Assembly: GCA_016722945.1 (NCBI GenBank)
Contig: JAEQMT010000009.1
Location: 158,374-222,373, forward strand
Direction: 5' to 3'
Origin: Desulfofustis sp. PB-SRB1
GTDB lineage: Bacteria; Desulfobacterota; Desulfobulbia; Desulfobulbales; Desulfocapsaceae
Length of the DNA stretch: 64,000 bases
The notes under the pieces are model-generated. The model was given only the letters and a program-made list of their open reading frames with translations, ran no database searches and had not been told where the DNA came from. Made by a program: the position numbers and the translations under genes. This document shows, in pieces, positions 61,108 to 64,000 of the stretch (the stretch's first letter is position 1; every line of letters starts with the position of its first letter).

Positions 61108-63459
61108 ATGTATTCGTACACTTACGACAAAAAAACGGGTGGACTCCTCCTAAATTCCACACCGTCCGGATTTTCTAAAGAACCCCGCCCGGTTTACGCG
61201 CCAGAACTAGACGTGTTAGGCTTTGACAAGTATTGGAAATATGACAAGCAGACCGATTACCCCTATATGTGGGCAGAAGCAAACCGATACTTCTACCGCG
61301 GGATGCTGGTCGCAAAACTGAAAGGGGGCAACATATATACAGCCCCGGAGATTGTAATTCCGCTCGGCGAGGATGGGAAACCGGTCATGCCGGAACCGAA
61401 TGGTCTGGCGCTTCGCCCCGTGGATATTGCGGCGATGGTTGAAGCAAATAAAGAGATGCTTGAAATCATCGAGCAGACCACGGTCAAAAAAATAGTGGCT
61501 ATTTACGCCAAGTACAAGACTCGGCTTGACTTCTTCCATGTGGCGTTTTCGGGTGGCAAAGACAGTTGTGTTCTACTCGACCTCGTTCAGAAAGCCATGC
61601 CCAAAGGCAGCTTCGTGGTAGTATTTGGCGACACAGGCATGGAATTCCCCGATACGTATGAAGTCATCGAACTGACAAAGCAGGATTGTGACGAGGCCGG
61701 TATACCGTTTTATATTGCTAGGTCACACCTCGAACCAAAGGAATCATGGGAGTTATTCGGACCCCCGTCGCGCGTGCTACGTTGGTGTTGCTCTGTGCAT
61801 AAAAGTTCGCCGCAGACGTTGAAGCTGAGAGAAGTGGCTGGTAAAAACACTTTTGTCGGGCTCGATTTTGTTGGAGTTCGGGCGCAAGAAAGCATTTCTC
61901 GAAGCACCTACAAGTACGAGAACTTTGGCGCAAAACAAAGAGGGCAGTATAGTCACAACTCGATTCTTGAATGGACGTCCGCTGAGATATGGCTTTATAT
62001 CTACGCGCACGGTGTGCTGATTAACAAAGCCTATAAGAAAGGCAATGCCCGTGCGGGTTGTTTGTTTTGCCCCATGACAGGTGGGACAAGCGACTTTTTA
62101 CGCCGCAGAAGCTACCAGGCAGAAATCGACAGATATGTTGAATTTATCAAAGATAGTTATGATGTAGACAAGAGCAAAAAGAACAACATAAAATCCTACA
62201 TCCTAAACGGTGGTTGGAATGCCAGAAACAATGGGCGAGATTTGTCAAACAACGTTTTTCGTTGCATTGAAAAAAACACAAAGGACATTCTTAAGATAAC
62301 CGTTACCAGACCAGCCAGTGATTGGATGGAATGGATGAAAACACTTGGAGACTTACGTGGTGAAAATGGTGATTATTCCGTTCACTTTAATGGAGAATCG
62401 ATACTATTTTCCGTTAAAGCAACTAGCAACGGCTATATTGTAAATATCCCAAAAATTGTGCTGAAAGAGCGTCCCGCATTTGGGAAAATATTCCGTCAAA
62501 TATTCCGGAAAGCTTCGTATTGCATTGGCTGTGGTGTATGCGAAACGAACTGCCGAAACGGATGTATAAATTTTTCTGGAAACCAAGTTAAGATAAGTAA
62601 TTGTTCTAGATGTCTTGAGTGTCACGCAATTGACAGCGGCTGCCTGCTGTTCCACTCATTACGGCAACCACAAGGAGGAGGGAAATCAATGAAAAGTCTA
62701 AATTCATTCGCAGACCACGCTCCCAAGCCGGAGTGGTTACGTTCATATTTTGAACTGAAGGGTGCTTTTTTTTCGGAGCATACGCTGGGACCAATGATGT
62801 TTGATATGTTTAGGCGTTTCCTCAGGGATGCCTCTTTAAATGAAAAGAACCACTTTACGGAGTTTGCCGAGTTAATCTCACAGATTGGTTGGGAAACGGA
62901 CACTGCTCAAGGTCTGATTCTCATCAACCTTGTTGCCGAAAACCCTCAGATAGAGTGGTATATTAACAATTTCGATATCGGTAAAATCTACGCTCGCCAG
63001 ACTGTAGAGGACATGCTGAAAGCTGTTGATGTCAAGCCGAAGGACGCTAAGTCAATTGCTAAATCCTACAAACGCTTGGTCGTGACACCACTCGGCACAA
63101 GCCTGCATTTGGGCTTTGTTAGCGATGACGGTGACCTCGTCCGTACAAAATGCTCGGTGACTGACCCTCGTGTGGTGTTGTACGGCCTGTTTAAGTTTGC
63201 CGAAAAATGCAATAACTATAAAGAATTTACGCTCGCCACCCTCCTGAATGAAAGCATTGATCGCGACGGCATCAGCCCAACCCGCATTTTCGGGCTTGAC
63301 CGCGACGAAATGACGCCACTTCTGTTGGGGCTGTCGGCAAAATATCCAGATTTTATCGCTGCATCGTTCACCCATGACCTTGAGAAAATCACGCTGGCAG
63401 AGGACAAATCGTCCCAGGATGTACTCGATCTGTTCGAGGGGGGTACAGCTAATGGCTAA
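61108..63459 (+). CDS. brxP: BrxP-like PAPS-reductase/Fe-S/DUF4007 protein
   Basis: 783 aa from ATG 61108 (a TTG at 61102 overlaps the previous stop). Three parts. Residues ~140-330: PP-loop of the PAPS reductase family, HVAFSGGKDSCVLLDLVQKA, VVFGDTGMEFPDT, RWCCSVHKSS, AGCLFCPMTGG. Residues ~470-520: ferredoxin-like [4Fe-4S] cysteines CIGCGVCETNCRNGC and CSRCLECHAIDSGC. Residues ~530-783: DUF4007 domain. This composition matches, as I recall it, the BrxP protein of type 4 BREX systems, related to DndC of DNA phosphorothioation. It would activate or insert sulfur on DNA. It overlaps the ATPase gene by 8 bp. Confidence 0.85.
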   Translation: MYSYTYDKKTGGLLLNSTPSGFSKEPRPVYAPELDVLGFDKYWKYDKQTDYPYMWAEANRYFYRGMLVAKLKGGNIYTAPEIVIPLGEDGKPVMPEPNGLALRPVDIAAMVEANKEMLEIIEQTTVKKIVAIYAKYKTRLDFFHVAFSGGKDSCVLLDLVQKAMPKGSFVVVFGDTGMEFPDTYEVIELTKQDCDEAGIPFYIARSHLEPKESWELFGPPSRVLRWCCSVHKSSPQTLKLREVAGKNTFVGLDFVGVRAQESISRSTYKYENFGAKQRGQYSHNSILEWTSAEIWLYIYAHGVLINKAYKKGNARAGCLFCPMTGGTSDFLRRRSYQAEIDRYVEFIKDSYDVDKSKKNNIKSYILNGGWNARNNGRDLSNNVFRCIEKNTKDILKITVTRPASDWMEWMKTLGDLRGENGDYSVHFNGESILFSVKATSNGYIVNIPKIVLKERPAFGKIFRQIFRKASYCIGCGVCETNCRNGCINFSGNQVKISNCSRCLECHAIDSGCLLFHSLRQPQGGGKSMKSLNSFADHAPKPEWLRSYFELKGAFFSEHTLGPMMFDMFRRFLRDASLNEKNHFTEFAELISQIGWETDTAQGLILINLVAENPQIEWYINNFDIGKIYARQTVEDMLKAVDVKPKDAKSIAKSYKRLVVTPLGTSLHLGFVSDDGDLVRTKCSVTDPRVVLYGLFKFAEKCNNYKEFTLATLLNESIDRDGISPTRIFGLDRDEMTPLLLGLSAKYPDFIAASFTHDLEKITLAEDKSSQDVLDLFEGGTANG

Positions 63460-64000
63460 TACCTACCGCGAATACTTTGATATCGACGAGGATTATTTCC
63501 CTCAAGTCAACGACTCTGCCATCGCTGCCGCCAAAGCAGACTTCTGGATGCGTACATACCCGCACGTCACGTTCAGCGAAATGCTGAACCACATGGAGAG
63601 GGTTTTGGCGCGGCAGGAGAAACGTTCTCTGTGGATTGAGGGTGCCTACGGTACGGGCAAATCACAATGCGCCTATGCCTTGAAAAAGATTCTTGAGGTG
63701 CCGGAAGAAGAACTCCACGCATACTGGGACAGATACGAGCCATTAAAAAAGAAAACGGACCTGCTTGAAAAGCTCATCGGCCATAAACGGAAGGGGATTG
63801 TGACCGCTTATCGCTATGCTTCGGGCATGATTAATTCTCCCCGCGACCTTTTCCTTGCTGTTCAAGAAACTCTTAAAGCCTCGCTGGTAAAGGCAAACCT
63901 GTATGCAGGGGAAAACACTCTGAAAGAAAGCGTCATCGCCTGGATTGATGAGCCGTCGCACAAATTGTTCTTTGACGCTCTTTTGAAAAAGCCGGAATGG
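63452..64000 (+). CDS. brxC: BrxC/PglY-like P-loop ATPase, partial at window end
   Basis: 183 codons are open to the window end. Starting MANTYREYFDIDEDYFPQVN, it reaches Walker A LWIEGAYGTGKSQCAYALKK (residues ~62-81) and continues as helical ATPase sequence (KRKGIVTAYRYASGMINSPR). BrxC/PglY ATPases are very large (over 1,000 aa), so most lies beyond the window. The 8-bp overlap with the BrxP-like gene indicates a single operon. Alternative: another defence AAA+ ATPase. Confidence 0.75.
   Translation, partial: MANTYREYFDIDEDYFPQVNDSAIAAAKADFWMRTYPHVTFSEMLNHMERVLARQEKRSLWIEGAYGTGKSQCAYALKKILEVPEEELHAYWDRYEPLKKKTDLLEKLIGHKRKGIVTAYRYASGMINSPRDLFLAVQETLKASLVKANLYAGENTLKESVIAWIDEPSHKLFFDALLKKPEW

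Noticed and set aside
1..64000. CRISPR array
   Set aside because: The repeated units are far apart, in both orientations and in intergenic gaps, so they are dispersed repeats and not an array.

Overview
The window is a chromosome segment from an anaerobic, Gram-negative, deltaproteobacterial-type organism (Desulfobacterota, probably Desulfobulbales-like; this is inference). The evidence is an outer-membrane efflux lipoprotein, a full set of cell-wall recycling genes, SelB, a 7-Cys ferredoxin of the Desulfovibrio africanus Fd III type with Asp at position 14, a Memo protein, DsrE/TusA/OsmC sulfur-handling proteins, and several small proteins I associate with this phylum. No rRNA or CRISPR array is visible; one tRNA-Arg(CCG) is present.

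Layout. 1-2.1 kb: cupin, isochorismatase-like hydrolase and two small membrane proteins. 2.0-7.9 kb (-): tripartite RND efflux operon. 8.0-10.5 kb (+): sugar kinase-like gene and der. 10.5-13.7 kb (-): aminotransferase, DnaJ/TerB protein, ftsY. 14.0-17.6 kb (+): mrp, metallo-hydrolase, selB. 17.8-22.0 kb (-): tilS, mpl, a small protein, Memo and a truncated cysS. 22.2-25.2 kb (+): ampG-like transporter and cobyrinate amidase. 25.8-32.6 kb (+): ferredoxin, alr, argS, GNAT, secA. 32.5-34.5 kb (+): two DUF1538 membrane proteins with a PII-like protein. 35.6-38.8 kb (+): CbbQ/NorD-type MoxR-VWA pair without Rubisco or NO reductase. 38.8-44.1 kb (-): rhomboid, HtpX/LemA/zinc-ribbon cluster, PPK2, PHP phosphatase. 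44.5-47.4 kb (+): YkgJ-like protein and PabB-PabC fusion. 47.6-50.3 kb (-): small proteins and nagZ. 50.4-54.2 kb (+): UvrD-like helicase, folC, HNH nuclease. 54.2-56.7 kb (-): TusA-like, DsrE, TusA-OsmC and a MetE-like gene with an in-frame TGA. From 57.5 kb: IS1595 remnant, intact IS4-type element, then the left end of a BREX type 4-like defence island cut by the window edge.

Main discoveries. (1) The MetE-like gene reads through one TGA at 54695-54697. A GG-loop hairpin lies 18 nt downstream and selB is in the same window, so it is probably a selenoprotein, co-transcribed with a sulfur-relay/OsmC operon. (2) The right end carries a PAPS-reductase/[4Fe-4S]/DUF4007 protein (BrxP-like) overlapping a BrxC/PglY-like ATPase, preceded by an unrecognised 574-aa protein whose 5' end looks truncated near the IS elements. 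(3) At least eleven copies of a dispersed repeat share terminal inverted ends (GATGGCxTCGTAAAAA) but have three different hairpin cores; none lies in the island. (4) The DUF1538 pair plus PII-like gene looks like an uncharacterised, nucleotide- or metabolite-gated transport system.

Peptidoglycan recycling (ampG, nagZ, mpl, an AmgK-like kinase, alr), folate/one-carbon metabolism (pabBC, folC, MetE-like) and protein export/membrane quality control (secA, ftsY, htpX, rhomboid) are all represented.
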